Shown here piece by piece: positions 47,733 to 58,349 of a stretch of 64,000 nt of DNA (within the stretch, counting starts at the first letter, position 1; every line of letters starts with the position of its first letter). Source of the DNA: Diphasiastrum complanatum (lineage: Eukaryota; Streptophyta; Lycopodiopsida; Lycopodiales; Lycopodiaceae). A program made the translations under genes and the position numbers. The stretch covers positions 29,384,361-29,448,360 of the forward strand of contig CM055109.1 of the NCBI GenBank assembly GCA_029204225.1. The letters run 5' to 3'. The notes below the pieces were generated by a model. It was given only the letters and a program-made list of their open reading frames with translations, was not told where the DNA came from and did no database searches.

Positions 47733-48474
47733 TGTTGGGGGTATTCCTGACATATTGTAAATAAATAATATCGGCCAATAAAATGTGTTGAGAGGGCATG
47801 GCATCCTACGCATATAAGCCCATGGCCCAATGAGCACGCAAGTTGAGTTGTAAATAAAATAATAGACTTGGGCCCCTTTCTAATCAAAATAAAACTTGAG
47901 GCCCAAAGTCAATTTTAAATTTAGAATTTACTTTTTTTAGAGTTGGGTCCAATTTTGGACTCACATGAATCTTGTGATTTTTATTGTACTTTTTGTGGAC
48001 CCTTGGATCAAGTTGGGTCCAAGATGAATGGTTAGGATCTATGTGAATGCCAATAGGATTTTTGGGGCAAGGGCCTTCCCCATTTATAAAAAGACACCAT
48101 TTGTACTCTAATTCCATGCTTAATGAGAAGGAGGAAACTCTACCATTTTTGGATGGAAGAGAATCATCCTCATTTGCTATTCACTACTTGCTAATGTTCT
48201 TGTTTGTGTTTTTCCATTGCTTTCTATTTTCATGCTTATTGGTTGCCATAGTTAATGTTTTTCCATTAGGCATAAGGAGCATTTGAGCTAACCTCCACTC
48301 TCACTCCCACTCTCTACCTCTCTCTTTCTCTCTTCTCCTCTCAATCTCTTCTATTCTTCCTTTCCCTTTCACCAACAATCATGATGAAGGTAGTTTAGGG
48401 GAGTAGGGTTAAGGGTTTGTAGTGTTAATGGTGGTAGAGTTAGGGAAAAAGTAGGGAACTAACTAAAAGTAGCA
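47733..48474 (+). repeat. Gypsy LTR, plus orientation, apparently solo
   Basis: TGTTGGGGGTATTCC at 47733 to GTAGCA at 48474 aligns with the reverse complement of the LTR at 40244-40965. No gag or primer site of that family follows. It separates a Copia gag from its LTR remnant, so it inserted into or recombined within that Copia. The flanking five-base sequences (CTGTA and TCTAT) do not match, so a clean solo-LTR insertion is not proven. Confidence 0.8.
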
Positions 48475-48545
48475 TCTATTCGTAGTTAGGCACCTATCCA
48501 GTGATCTAACCCTTGTTGATAGGCGGGAGGGCTACTACTACGCGA

Positions 48546-48689
48546 GATATTCAACCCTACACTATATTTTATGTTTGAAACTAATATAACTTTGAAAAGT
48601 CAAACTTTAAGTCTAATCTAAAAAATTGGCCTCAATTGCCAAATATACAAATTTGACCAAAATAGCAAAACTAGCTGAAATCTTTTACA
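48546..48689 (-). repeat. Minus-strand Copia 5' LTR remnant
   Basis: On the minus strand it starts TGTAAAAGATTTCAGC at 48689 and matches the LTR at 45119 (shared ATTGGCCTCAATTGCC and GCAAAACTAG). As the right-hand LTR of the reversed element it is truncated after ~140 bases. The 48475-48545 gap is unassigned. Confidence 0.75.
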
Positions 48690-49560
48690 GACAAGGTCGA
48701 GTATCTTTTTAGTTTGAGTTGCTCCCCCTTTTTTGAATTTTTCTCCATCATGTTTTCCATAAACACACCACCCCTCACACATAGATTCATCTTTGTCATT
48801 GCGATTCAGTAAGCCATTCACCATACCCATCTTCCTGAAAAGTAGCAAATTCTTATGTTCATGTGACACAAATGCCCCTGTCACAAATCACTCTATGATA
48901 TTATTGATGATGCTAGCCCACATTTTGCCTAGAATGGTGTCAATTCAACTTGTAGAAACTACAATGTTGTTCTTGATACCCATTAATATTTGTAGTTATG
49001 ATTCAAGTATTTAACAAAGCATTTGTCTTTGTTAAACTCAATTTTTAAGTCGTCACTCCAATTGACAAAAAACTCTTCTTGATCGTTCTTGTCATATTTA
49101 ACACATTATTAATCTTCTTCGATGTACCACTTGGCAACTAGATTGGACCAACACCCACTCCGCAATTCTTACATTCATTATCAATTGCTTGGGCTCCTTT
49201 GTCACCATTCTTAATAGGCATAAGTCGATAAAACCACTCTTGATTCCCAATCATGTGACTTGTTGCTCCTGAATCAACATACCATTCAAAGTCATGATTG
49301 CTTTTGGAAGCAAATACTATGAGAAACACATTGGATTGGTTGCTTGTCCAGTCTTGAATGAGATTATCTTGCTACTTCACATTACTTGTTTTTATTTATG
49401 TCTTCATTTTATGACAATTCTTAGCTATGCACACTAATCATAAGCTGCAATATCAACATATGTTGTGATTGGCCTTCACTCTACGGTAGTCTCACCAAAG
49501 ATATGATTGGAAATTTTGTCTAGCTTACTAGGTTCTCCTAGCACTAATTAATCTAAGTTT
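48690..49560 (-). pseudogene. Copia gag-protease scrap
   Basis: At 49329-49138 the minus strand encodes FEWYVDSGATSHMIGNQEWF, a Copia protease active-site region (DSGAT). No other domain is intact; flanking sequence on both sides is degenerate and its polarity is only assumed from this motif. Confidence 0.7.
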
Positions 49561-51070
49561 GCCATGATTAACCTACTTTTACACCCTTATCATGATATTT
49601 CGTACAGGGGAAGGCCCTTGTTTGGGGGCCTTCTACGACGGGCTACTGTTTGGGGGCCTTCGACGACGGGCAGTAGCTCGAGGGCGCCTCCTTGGATCGG
49701 AAGCCCCGGGGCCTTCTTCTTGCATAATAACCGAAAGGTTTTTTTTGTAATAACTTTTTCTAATGCATTTTCAAAAATAGCAAGTCTCAAAATGTATTTG
49801 TCCAACTTTCCAAAATAGTAAAAAATACATTATGCACCTTTCCAAAAATAGCAACTAAACCTTACAAGATTGTAAGATGCTAGTACAAAACACATACTTT
49901 AAGCCTAGCATAGGTTGCACATGTCCCATCTAGTTGATCTTCATGACGCATAACCACATAATATACCAAAGATCGCCTATGATACAACATTTTTGGTAAA
50001 AGACAGAGAAGTGTAAATGTAGACTCTCTACTTTAACATGAACAAGGCCAAATGATCATGCATATATTTCCATCTTACAATACTCAAATCCTATAACTTT
50101 ATCAAGCAATGTTCAATTGTAGTCTAGGGAGTCAGTACGGGAGTATGTGAGTCATGCAAACATCTCAAAGCTCAATGGAAGGTGGTCTTGCAAGATATCA
50201 AACATTCAATAAACCTGGCAATGATGCAATTGAGAAAGGACAAGCTTTTTATGATGAGTTTAATGAAAGCCAGGCTAACATTTGAAGAAGCAGAGTTTTC
50301 TTAATCTGATCCTTGGTTGACCCATTAGGGGAATGATTTTTGGTGCTTCAATTTCAGCAAGTTGACATGTGTGCATCCCTTTGTTATTGTATAAACAACA
50401 TAGTTTAAACATTTCCAAGCTTGCTAGACACACTATCAACAAATAGCTTACAAATATTGAATATTTCCAATTGTACTGCCAAATATCCCTTCTTAGCTTC
50501 CCCTACTTACCCAAGGTAGGTAGATAGGTGAAAGTAGCAGCATCCAAGAATGGATAGTGGCAGTGCAGAGAGCCCACCTCATACAGGTAAAGAGAGGAAG
50601 CAGATAACAGTGAACCCAGGAAAGAGCCTAGGTAAATGATGCACTCCAATGAGGTGTAGAAGCTTCAAGGCATGAGATGAAGTCAGAGATCCTTTGACCA
50701 TTTATTCTAGTGTTTAGAGCCAATCAGCAAAACTTTAAGCAGCTTTCAACAATCTGTGTATAATCAGGTCTCCAATACACACTAAGTCTTTCTGCATGTA
50801 ACCAACATCAGTGGAAATATACATTTCAATTTTCTTGGACACATACGAAGCAAGTCCACTTTTGAGGTCAAAGAAGTTAAGTTAGAGCCATAAGTGCATG
50901 GGCACCAAATCAACATTCGGTTTTGTAGCTTGACTACAGCTTTCAAGTCTCAAACAATTCATAACTTGACATTCACAATGCCTAATGGAGAGCTATCCAC
51001 CATCTCCTGCTGGCTCTATCTGATAATGTTCAAAATTTTCTTAAATCTAATCAATGTGTATCATTTCTAG
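49561..51070. other. Intergenic sequence with a GC-rich direct repeat
   Basis: TTTGGGGGCCTTC(T/G)ACGACGGGC occurs at 49621 and again at 49649, a 28-base period, in a GC-rich island inside AT-rich DNA. The remainder to 51070 shows no gene. The right end may hold 3' UTR or terminator sequence of the minus-strand gene. Confidence 0.5.
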
Positions 51071-51100
51071 ATCTTGGGTGAAACACTCATCATTCCTTTT

Positions 51101-51222
51101 GATGGATGTATAGCAGAACTGTCTTTCAAACTAGAACCTAAACCCAAAACTCCACCTTCCTGTGTTCCTGTTGATGGATGTATAGCAGAACTGTCTTTCA
51201 AACTAGACCATAAACCCAAAAA
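51101..51222. repeat. Tandem duplication, period 72
   Basis: GATGGATGTATAGCAGAACT and the bases after it recur exactly 72 bases apart (51101 and 51173), with about 50 bases matching in each copy. The period is a multiple of three and the copies fall in an 81-codon plus-strand frame (51074-51319) where DGCIAELSFKL appears twice. Coding status is unknown. Confidence 0.85.
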
Positions 51223-51561
51223 TCAACTTTTTGTGTCAAAGGGAATTCTGAGGAAGAATGGAACCAGATATACACCTCTTCTATATAGTCCAGGGGCTGG
51301 TATTCATAAGAAGTTTTGAAATGCCCATGTGTTGATGTTAAGTCTGGATCGCACCTGGCACAATAAAGGAGGCGTGCAATCTCCAACTTTATGGAGTTCA
51401 CCCATAAATTCTGTCCCAATATGAAACAAAAGTCTTAAAGCGCCCTATGTTCATCCAAGATTTGTGGATGCAAAAGAAACAGGTGTAGATGCTTCAGGTT
51501 GTGGATGGGATTACACTATTGCAGGAGTGCCGAAGAAAGTGAAAGTGAAAGTGAAAGCTGA

Positions 51562-52506
51562 TCAGAGATTTTTCCACCCATTCAATTCAGGAAACCCACT
51601 TGTGCCTTTGCCAGTAGCAGCTGCTACTTTTGCAATCGCCTCTTGATTTTCAGGCAAAGCGTACTCATCATCCTCATCCTCATCATCCTCTTGTTCAGTG
51701 CCTTGCTCGTCCGATGCATCCCCTGGTGTAAATCCCCAGGAAGGCATCGCATTTTCGGTCAAGACATTGTCGACCTTAACAACTGGAATGTGAGAATAGA
51801 ACAAAGAAAACCCATTCACTGCTGTGGCCCCTTGCCTTGAATCCGATCCAGCATCTTTCTCGCTGTCTGCCTCAATCAAAGGCTTTGTCAAAGTTCCAAC
51901 ATCAACCTGTTTGATATTCCCATCGGCATTGGCATTGTCTTTGTTTCCATCTAGATGAGATGGGTTTGTTTCGGAATATCGGATCGCCTCATTCTTGATT
52001 GTTTCAGAGAGTGGATTATTGGAAAATAAAGGATCACTTACCCTGACACTACCCAATTCAACATTCATTTCTGGACACATGCTTTTCTCACCTACACTTT
52101 TGAGCATGTCAATAAGAAGAGAACAGTTCACGTTCTCATCTTTAGTGAAACCGGGGGCAGTGGTACAATTGTTCACCTCATCGGCTTTGGTTGCAGTTTC
52201 CTCATGGCTGTTCAGGTCAGATTTGTCCCCCTTCCTTAATATTGGCATTGTCTTGCCATCAGAAGGCTTTCTTCCTTTGGGCTTATACATGACACCTTCA
52301 GGACAGCTAAAAGTACGTTTTCTTTGTCTTACTCTCTTGCAGGGCTGAGAAGGAGCTGCTGCTGTGACTTCTATGCATCTGGGAGCCTCCTGATGTGACT
52401 TGAGTGACTGCAAATCAGCTTCCAGTTGTAGAATTTTGCTGTGCTGAGCTGTGATCTCCGCCTCAGCGCGACCCAATGTAGCCCAAATCTGCATATTCTC
52501 CACTGA
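51562..52506 (-). CDS. Unnamed gene, coding exon 4
   Basis: 945 nt, residues 235-548 and the stop. Acceptor GATTGTTGCAG|TCAGTGG. It encodes the coiled coil, basic block, a Ser/Asn/Asp-rich middle region and the acidic C-terminal region ending ELNGWKNL. Confidence 0.88.
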   Translation of the reverse strand, partial: SVENMQIWATLGRAEAEITAQHSKILQLEADLQSLKSHQEAPRCIEVTAAAPSQPCKRVRQRKRTFSCPEGVMYKPKGRKPSDGKTMPILRKGDKSDLNSHEETATKADEVNNCTTAPGFTKDENVNCSLLIDMLKSVGEKSMCPEMNVELGSVRVSDPLFSNNPLSETIKNEAIRYSETNPSHLDGNKDNANADGNIKQVDVGTLTKPLIEADSEKDAGSDSRQGATAVNGFSLFYSHIPVVKVDNVLTENAMPSWGFTPGDASDEQGTEQEDDEDEDDEYALPENQEAIAKVAAATGKGTSGFPELNGWKNL

Positions 52507-53684
52507 CTGCAACAATCAACAGATGAACCGATGCTCAGTAAAGAATAATGCAGGATCAGACAAGGTTAGGGATGAAACAAGTAACTTTCAACATCTCAAG
52601 CTTGCAAGCTGAATTGACTACCTGTGCCTCCCAAAGCCTCTGATGCTTGTGAGACAGACCAGGAGGGGGCTTTATCAATCCTTTTTGAACAGTGCCAGAA
52701 ATCCCTAAGCCTCCTACCCCAAGAGTACCCCCAGGTGCACCATAACCATAGTATGCACGGTATGCTGGTGCATACCCTGCTGCAGACTGCTGTCCATACC
52801 AAGAGCTTGGGTCCCATGGACCTGTAAAACCAAAATAAAATGCTACTGATATTTACACTGATACAAAGCGATGTCTCTGATTCAATCTTTCACAGTTGAA
52901 ATCAGAATTTAAGGCTAATATGGAAACAGCATTGCAGGAAAGCAGCCTACCAGGAAAGCCAACTTGCACAACTCCGCCTCCAGGAAAGCCATAGCTGCCT
53001 GGAAAGCCAAATGGTGCATTACTGCTAGCTTGAAAACTGGCAAAAGCAGGAGGGGGCCAGTTTGAATCACTTGAACAAGGTGGAAATGGGTAGTAATGCC
53101 CGGCTGCAGCTGCCTGTGCTGAATAGTCACTAGTATTCCAGTAGGGCTGCACCTGACCTTGCTGCTGCTGCTGCTGCTGCCCTTGTAGTGGCAGTGACTG
53201 CATTGATGCCATTTGAAAATGAGGAGGCTGTGTGGATTGGTTACACATTTGTCCCTGTTGATGTGGGGTGAATGGCCATTGAGGCAAAGGCGGGTAAAGA
53301 TGGGAAGTATATGGCAAACCTGCTGTAGCTCTGCTTGGACTTGTAGACAACAATGGCTTCTTTGTGTTCACTGCCTCCATAGTCCTTTGCTCTGCTTCCA
53401 CTACCCTCTTGTGAGAATCTGCCTGTGCAAAAAAGGAAAACCCACATAAAATATAGTCTCTATACCAACAAAAGCATCTGCCTTTTGGGATTGTATAGGC
53501 ATCGAGAGCTAGAGAGGAAAAAAATGCACTTGTTTCACATGCAACCTGCCTTTGGGTTTGTACAGGCATAAAAAGCTACAGAACAAAAACTTGAAACCTT
53601 TTCGCATGCAGCTGACTGAAAACACAGTAGACTGATCTAAGTTTGATTTATCACCTGCTTAGGAGGAGGTGGTTGTTCCCCCAT
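51562..53684 (-). CDS. Unnamed nuclear-type protein, 548 aa, four exons
   Basis: Coding exons on the minus strand are 53684-53655, 53422-52951, 52821-52622 and 52506-51562. All junctions are GT-AG and the phases agree (1647 nt including stop). The protein starts MGEQPPPPKQ. Residues 45-168 are Pro/Gln/Phe/Gly-rich with a seven-Gln run at 92-98. Residues 168-210 are Tyr/Gly/Ala-rich. PPPGLSHKHQRLWEAQ (219-234) leads into a short coiled coil (~238-275, MQIWATLGRAEAEI). A basic KRVRQRKR block (291-298) with KPKGRKP (309-315) looks like a nuclear localisation or AT-hook-like stretch. Residues 500-515 are strongly acidic. I do not recognise a named family; a transcription-related nuclear role is inference from composition. 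No bZIP or other DNA-binding domain is evident. Confidence 0.82.
52622..52821 (-). CDS. Unnamed gene, coding exon 3
   Basis: 200 nt, from the split Gly codon 168 to residue 234. Acceptor GGTTTTACAG|GTCC; donor GGCACAG|GTAGTC. It encodes PWDPSSWYGQQ and the Tyr/Gly stretch, ending RLWEAQ. Confidence 0.85.
52951..53422 (-). CDS. Unnamed gene, coding exon 2
   Basis: 472 nt, residues 11-167 plus one base. Acceptor TTTTTTGCACAG|GCAG; donor CCTG|GTAGGC. It encodes ADSHKRVVEAEQRTM, then the Pro/Gln-rich region with the Gln run. Confidence 0.85.
53655..53684 (-). CDS. Unnamed gene, coding exon 1
   Basis: Ten codons (MGEQPPPPKQ) ending at donor CAG|GTGAT, phase 0. It is too short to stand out as an ORF. 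The ATG was chosen because it is in frame with exon 2 and a 4-codon upstream ORF ends just before it. A longer frame starting within intron 1 (53569) would instead read intron sequence. Confidence 0.75.
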
Positions 53685-53686
53685 TC

Positions 53687-53701
53687 CTAGTTCAGCTCCA
53701 T
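53687..53701 (-). promoter_or_regulatory. Four-codon upstream ORF
   Basis: ATG-GAG-CTG-AAC-TAG ends two bases before the main ATG at 53684. Such minimal uORFs can lower or gate translation by requiring re-initiation. It matters only if the transcript leader includes it, which the TATA position suggests. Confidence 0.5.
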
Positions 53702-54027
53702 GTGCAGTGGGTTTATCCCTCTTCTTTTTCTTCTCCCCTTGAAAGCTCTTCATTTCGTGTCAACCCTCTTTCACATTTACCTCTACTTGCATGAAGCTGT
53801 CACTTCGATTGAGCTTGATGATCCCACAAGCTTCAACTCAATTACCCACACTATCCCCGTCATGGATTTGCCCTCAATTATACAGAATTAACACCAGGTA
53901 GAGAACAGCAAAACAGGGCTAAGCAGTAAAGTAGTTGTTGTTTTGGGAGAGAGACGCAAAACCCAATGGAGTAGAGGATCGGAGGGACTTAGTTTTTTCT
54001 CTTTGAGGTAAGGAATGCAGTCCTATC

Positions 54028-54063
54028 TGGCCCACCAATGAGTACGTACGTACATGTATATAA
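54028..54063 (-). promoter_or_regulatory. Putative core promoter of the unnamed gene
   Basis: The minus strand has CTTATATACA at 54064-54055 and TGGGCC at 54033-54028, within ~25 bases of a likely start. The ATG lies ~370 bases downstream. A CT-rich tract sits just upstream of the TATA box. The transcription start is inferred. Confidence 0.45.
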
Positions 54064-54129
54064 GTGAGAGAGAGACAGAGAGTTGGGGGAGAGAGCAGGC
54101 TGAGGCTGAGGCTGACCACATGCATCCTT

Positions 54130-55100
54130 ATTGGCCAAGCTTTAGAAAGTATGCAAGAAAAAATCTAGCTACCGCAACCAAGCTAACCATAGTTACTTCA
54201 CACATTTGTGTATAGAATAAGTGTCTGAACCAACCATACTACTTCTTTGCATGCATGGATGGTTGTGATATACTTGGTTTATGTGCTATAAAGAGCAACA
54301 ACAAACCCAAGTTATGGAATCACTAAACAAGTTAAATACTTAATTGTTAAAATTGGCACAATTTAAATTTTTGTCATATAAAAAGTTGTTGCAAACACTT
54401 AAAATAACTATATACAAAGTCAAATAGGTTGTAATGTGATTATTTTGGACTTGAAAAAGTAGTCCATACGTCATTTTGTATTAAGTTTCTTCGTGAAGAA
54501 AAACTCAAGTCCTAGATTAGCTTGTTCTTGGTACCTAGTGGGACCTACCACTTGTGTGATGTAAAATTAGGTTAACGAGTGGTTCTCGAGTTTTGATGTT
54601 AGGTTTAGGGTTTTAAGAAAAGGTCCCAAAAGCCTAAAGTTCAAATCAAAGCTAAGACTAAATGCATATCATGTACTCTTCACTTCTACAATTAAGAGGC
54701 TGAGTTTGCCTCCTCTCTAAGACATTATTTTTGTGTGGTGCTTTTCCTATGCTTTGTAGCTTTGATCTACGCCTAACTGGTAATGTTAGAGAGCTATGTT
54801 CATTATTAATAGGATTGAAGTGGTGGATGCATGCTCAAGCCTGATTTTGGAGTCTTATTTATGTGTGTTAACGACGTACTTGCCAAAAGTAGCTAGTTTA
54901 ATGATTTTATGTAAAAATAGAATGATAAAATCATTAATTTAAGTGTTTATGTGCAATCTTCATAACTTATTGATCAAAGTTTAATTAGTTTGAGATTTTT
55001 CTTTTCATTTATTTAATCATGGTAGCAGAGTTGGATCTAATTGAGCAATAGATTTGATTTCTTTAAGCTTCTTTTTGCTAGTAGTTTGAGAGCTAACGTC
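54130..55100. other. AT-rich intergenic sequence
   Basis: No gene, repeat protein or RNA gene is recognised. The start of the interval is presumably upstream regulatory sequence of the minus-strand gene. Confidence 0.45.
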
Positions 55101-55111
55101 CCTAACATGTT

Positions 55112-55500
55112 TTGAGAGCTAAGGACTTAAATAAAGAGCTTGCTTGTATAGGAGATCCTATTGAAGACGATAAATTAATGCAAGTGGTATTGAATGAATT
55201 AGGAAATGATTTTTTTAATTTTGTTCAAACTTATGCCATAATGGGATCATTAATCCAATATGGCTCGCTTAGTTGGTTAGCTTGGCATCCAAAGTTTCTG
55301 TAGTCCCAAGTTCAAGCCCCTCTTGGAAACCAAGATGCATAATGGGAGCATTAACATCTTGGATGAACTCCAAAATGTGTTTGTAGGGACTTTCATGTCC
55401 ACCTTCAATCCTAAACGTAAGCACATGCAAAGCATTGAAGTGATGAAGAGGATTCTAACATGTTGCGCGGTAGTTCGATCCCATGAAAGTAAGTAAATGT
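55112..55500 (+). pseudogene. Copia gag fragment with inserted tRNA-like sequence
   Basis: LNKELACIGDPIEDDKLMQVVLNELGNDF is UBN2-type gag. It breaks at 55254-55337 by an insertion. Gag-like reading resumes in another frame (LDELQNVFVGTFMSTFNPKRK) to a stop near 55500. It has no other Copia domain around it. Confidence 0.75.
55254..55337 (+). mobile_element. 84-bp tRNA-like insertion (SINE or tRNA retropseudogene)
   Basis: GGCTCGCTTAGTTGGTTAGC resembles an A box and AAGTTCAAGCCCC a B box. The 84-base insert is flanked by 17-base direct repeats, CATAATGGGATCATTAA (55237-55253) and CATAATGGGAGCATTAA (55338-55354), which differ at one base. They fit a target-site duplication made by LINE machinery. 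Confidence 0.7.
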
Positions 55501-55573
55501 TCAGATTCACAACATGCTTATGATTAATTATCTAACACTACGATCCATTAACCCTAATTTCCAAGATCAAGCT

Positions 55574-55698
<125 letters not shown>

Positions 55699-55699
55699 G

Positions 55700-56340
55700 A
55701 GATGGCTCCATGCGGATCTACTCATGCTGCCCCTCGCGCTCCAACTTCTCTCCCCCCAATAAGGACCACCCGCTCCCCTCTCTCTATTATCTCCTCCCCC
55801 CCTATCGTTGAAACCCACACCTCCCCCATCGAAGGAAATGCCTCCTCATCGCTGAAACTTAGACCTCCCCCATCATTGAAACTCAGACCTCCCCCATCGC
55901 TGAACACACCTCCTCCATCGCTGACACTCACACCTCCCCTATCGCTGGAAACAACACCTCCAACATCGCTGGCAACAACACCCCCTCGATGGAAAAAGCA
56001 CCCCCCTTGCTGCACCTACCATCTCCTCCTTTCCCCTCGCTAAAGCCCACATCACCCTTACCACCCTCATTGGTGAATCAGACCCCTTGCTGCCTATTGT
56101 TATGCCACCCCCCCCCCCTTGCTTTCCTCAGATATTTTCTCAGATCTGCCCTCGCTGGTTCCTCCCTCTTCTTCTTCGTCTTCTACCTCTTCCTCGCCTC
56201 CATTGATCTCCCACCCCATCGCTCTGGCTACCGCCTCCTTCCTATCCCCAGTCCCCAAGAATCCACAGCTCCCCCATCTGCGGTACCGGTACCCATCCCA
56301 TACACTCCTTCCAAATCAACTGAACTATTTTCTTCCTGGG
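55700..56340 (+). other. Pro/Ser/Thr-rich 5' part of LINE, with short tandem repeats
   Basis: Loosely repeated units around ACCTCCCCCATCGCTGAAAC occupy about 55800-55990, giving Pro-Ser-Leu-Thr repeats in the plus frame from 55696. C-rich runs continue to about 56300. It probably represents the LINE 5' UTR or the low-complexity N-terminus of ORF1. Confidence 0.5.
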
Positions 56341-57011
56341 AGGCTGACCAAATGAAGGCCGAATTCTAGCTTTTGAAGCATGAATTGTCACAACTGAAAG
56401 GAATAGTGGTCTCCTTGCTCAAGGGAAAAAATATGTTGCAGTCCAAAGTCGCTTCTTTAGAGCAGGTGATCAACACTATGCAGGTTGCAGCCTCGAAATC
56501 GACCACATCATGATAAGGGAGCTTGAGAGCAAAATCGAGTAGCACAAAGATTCATGGGCAGCAGTCGTGCAGAAAGGCACCAAGCCTAGCGCCCCCCATC
56601 TTTTCCGTCATCTCAACCACCATTTCGAAAGAGAGGTCAAGGGGGAAAAAGGCCCACAACGTCAGGGTTCGTGGGATACCGGACACACAGGATGCCATTG
56701 TCGAAGCCACAAAATTTCTTGAGACCACTCTAGGACATATGGCAGATGGGCTAGATACAGCTTGGAGGACCACCAAGGATGCAGCTACACTCATTATCCG
56801 TTTCACTTCTCTAGAGAGTCACCGAGATGCTTTGCGGTGCAGAGCTAAGCTTCGTGCCACCACTATCTATATGGATGACGACCTCACATATATACAGGTA
56901 GAGGAGAGGAGTACGACCTTTCAGACAGCCCGTGAGTCTGGCAGACGAGTCATTTACCGAGATGGGCCAGTGCGCTTTCTTGATAGTGCACCTAGTAGAT
57001 CCCAGCGCTAG
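56340..57011 (+). pseudogene. LINE ORF1 (L1-like RNA-binding protein), broken
   Basis: Coiled-coil sequence LKGIVVSLLKGKNMLQSKVASLEQVI is interrupted by stops at 56368 and 56513. The frame from 56523 then contains AHNVRVRGIPDTQDAIVEATKF, LIIRFTSLESHRDALR and TIYMDDDLTYIQVEER. This resembles the RRM plus C-terminal domain of L1 ORF1 proteins, which bind the element RNA. A related scrap is at 40985-41316. Confidence 0.7.
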
Positions 57012-57039
57012 GGATTTGGGGTGCCCGGGGGTGGGAGCA

Positions 57040-58133
57040 CCCCGGGGCCCTATCCACACCACCTTCGGATTGGAGTGTGGAACTGTGCTGGCATACACTC
57101 ATCTTCTACGGCAGGGGACCTTGTTGATTTCATTACAGGCATAAATATATTATTCTTCATGGAGACACACGAGAGCCCAGAGCGAGGACTTCTTTCTTTT
57201 CCTGGATATAGATGGGATTCAGTATTCCAATGAGAGACTAGATCTGATAGTGGACGTGGTTCAGGTGGGGTCACCTGCTTGTACAGGGAGGCTCTTCACT
57301 CAAGTATTGACTTCATCTGACATGATGAGCAGGCCTGCTACACCTGGACTCGCATCTTGGGTCAGGATATTGGCTTGGATAGAGATCTTTTTATTGCAGC
57401 ATATTACTTTCCACCAGAGTCCTCGTCTTTTGCTGAGGGTATTGGATCTCCATATCAGGACCTCTCACTAGATATTATCCGATTTTCAGAGCGGGGGCAT
57501 ATTCTCCTCACAAGGGATTTTAATGCTCGGACATCTTCGTGACAGATAGAGTTCTTCGACACCACTGATCAGCTACGTGTTTGTGCCTTGGACAGTGATA
57601 TGCTTGGAGTTACCAGGACCTCCGCGGATAGTTTTGGACCTACTACTTCATATGGTGAGCACTTATTGCATTTTGGAGAGGCACATGAGCTAGCCATTTA
57701 TAATGGCTTACCCTACTGGCCACATTCAGACAGTTACACATGCCACCCTCACAGTGGAGGACATAGTGTCGTTGACTATCTCATGGGGTCACCATCCTTT
57801 GTACCCACAGTTTCTGACTTCCACATTTTCCCCACCACCCGTTCTGATCACTCATTTCTCTCCTTTGATATCGGCCACCTCCCATCCACTCATCCATCTA
57901 CACTACCCACGCTTACCCGAGCACCCACGTACACATTTGACCCCACTCACATGCCGCTATACCGGCACTCCTTAGCTTCACTTTTACACTCCTATCCTCA
58001 TGACAGTCCAGTCGACACGCAAGCTGATTTCCTCACCACCTCTCTCTACACGGCCGCATCATTAACCCTCCCCACAAAACCCCACTCCAGAAAGACCCGA
58101 CGCACACCTCGACCACTACACCCTCCTTGGTAA
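57040..58133 (+). pseudogene. LINE ORF2 endonuclease domain (EEP type), broken
   Basis: Motifs of the apurinic-like endonuclease appear in order: GVWNCAGIHS near 57070, FFMETHES near 57155 (catalytic Glu), LLTRDFNART near 57515, VVDYLMGS near 57770 and TRSDHSFLSF near 57840 (catalytic SDH). This domain nicks target DNA to prime reverse transcription. Stops at 57230 and 57540 and frameshifts break it. Confidence 0.82.
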
Positions 58134-58349
58134 GATACTGAGTGCCACTCTCTCCATCAGTCAGTAACCCACTCACGCATCCATGCCCCACATCTGCTTT
58201 GATCTTCCCGATGCTCCTACCATCGTGCTCTCCACCGTAAGAAACATTCCCATGATGATTCTGGAGGGAAACGTCTCATTGACCTTCTTTTCAGCTCTTC
58301 TTCGGGCGCTTTCTGGTGCGAGTTCATTCCTCGCTCTCCACCACCTCTC

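Noticed and set aside
51562-53684. G-box binding bZIP factor
   Set aside because: The Pro/Gly-rich N-terminus at first suggested a GBF-type bZIP, but no basic region plus leucine zipper is present and the basic block is not followed by heptad leucines.
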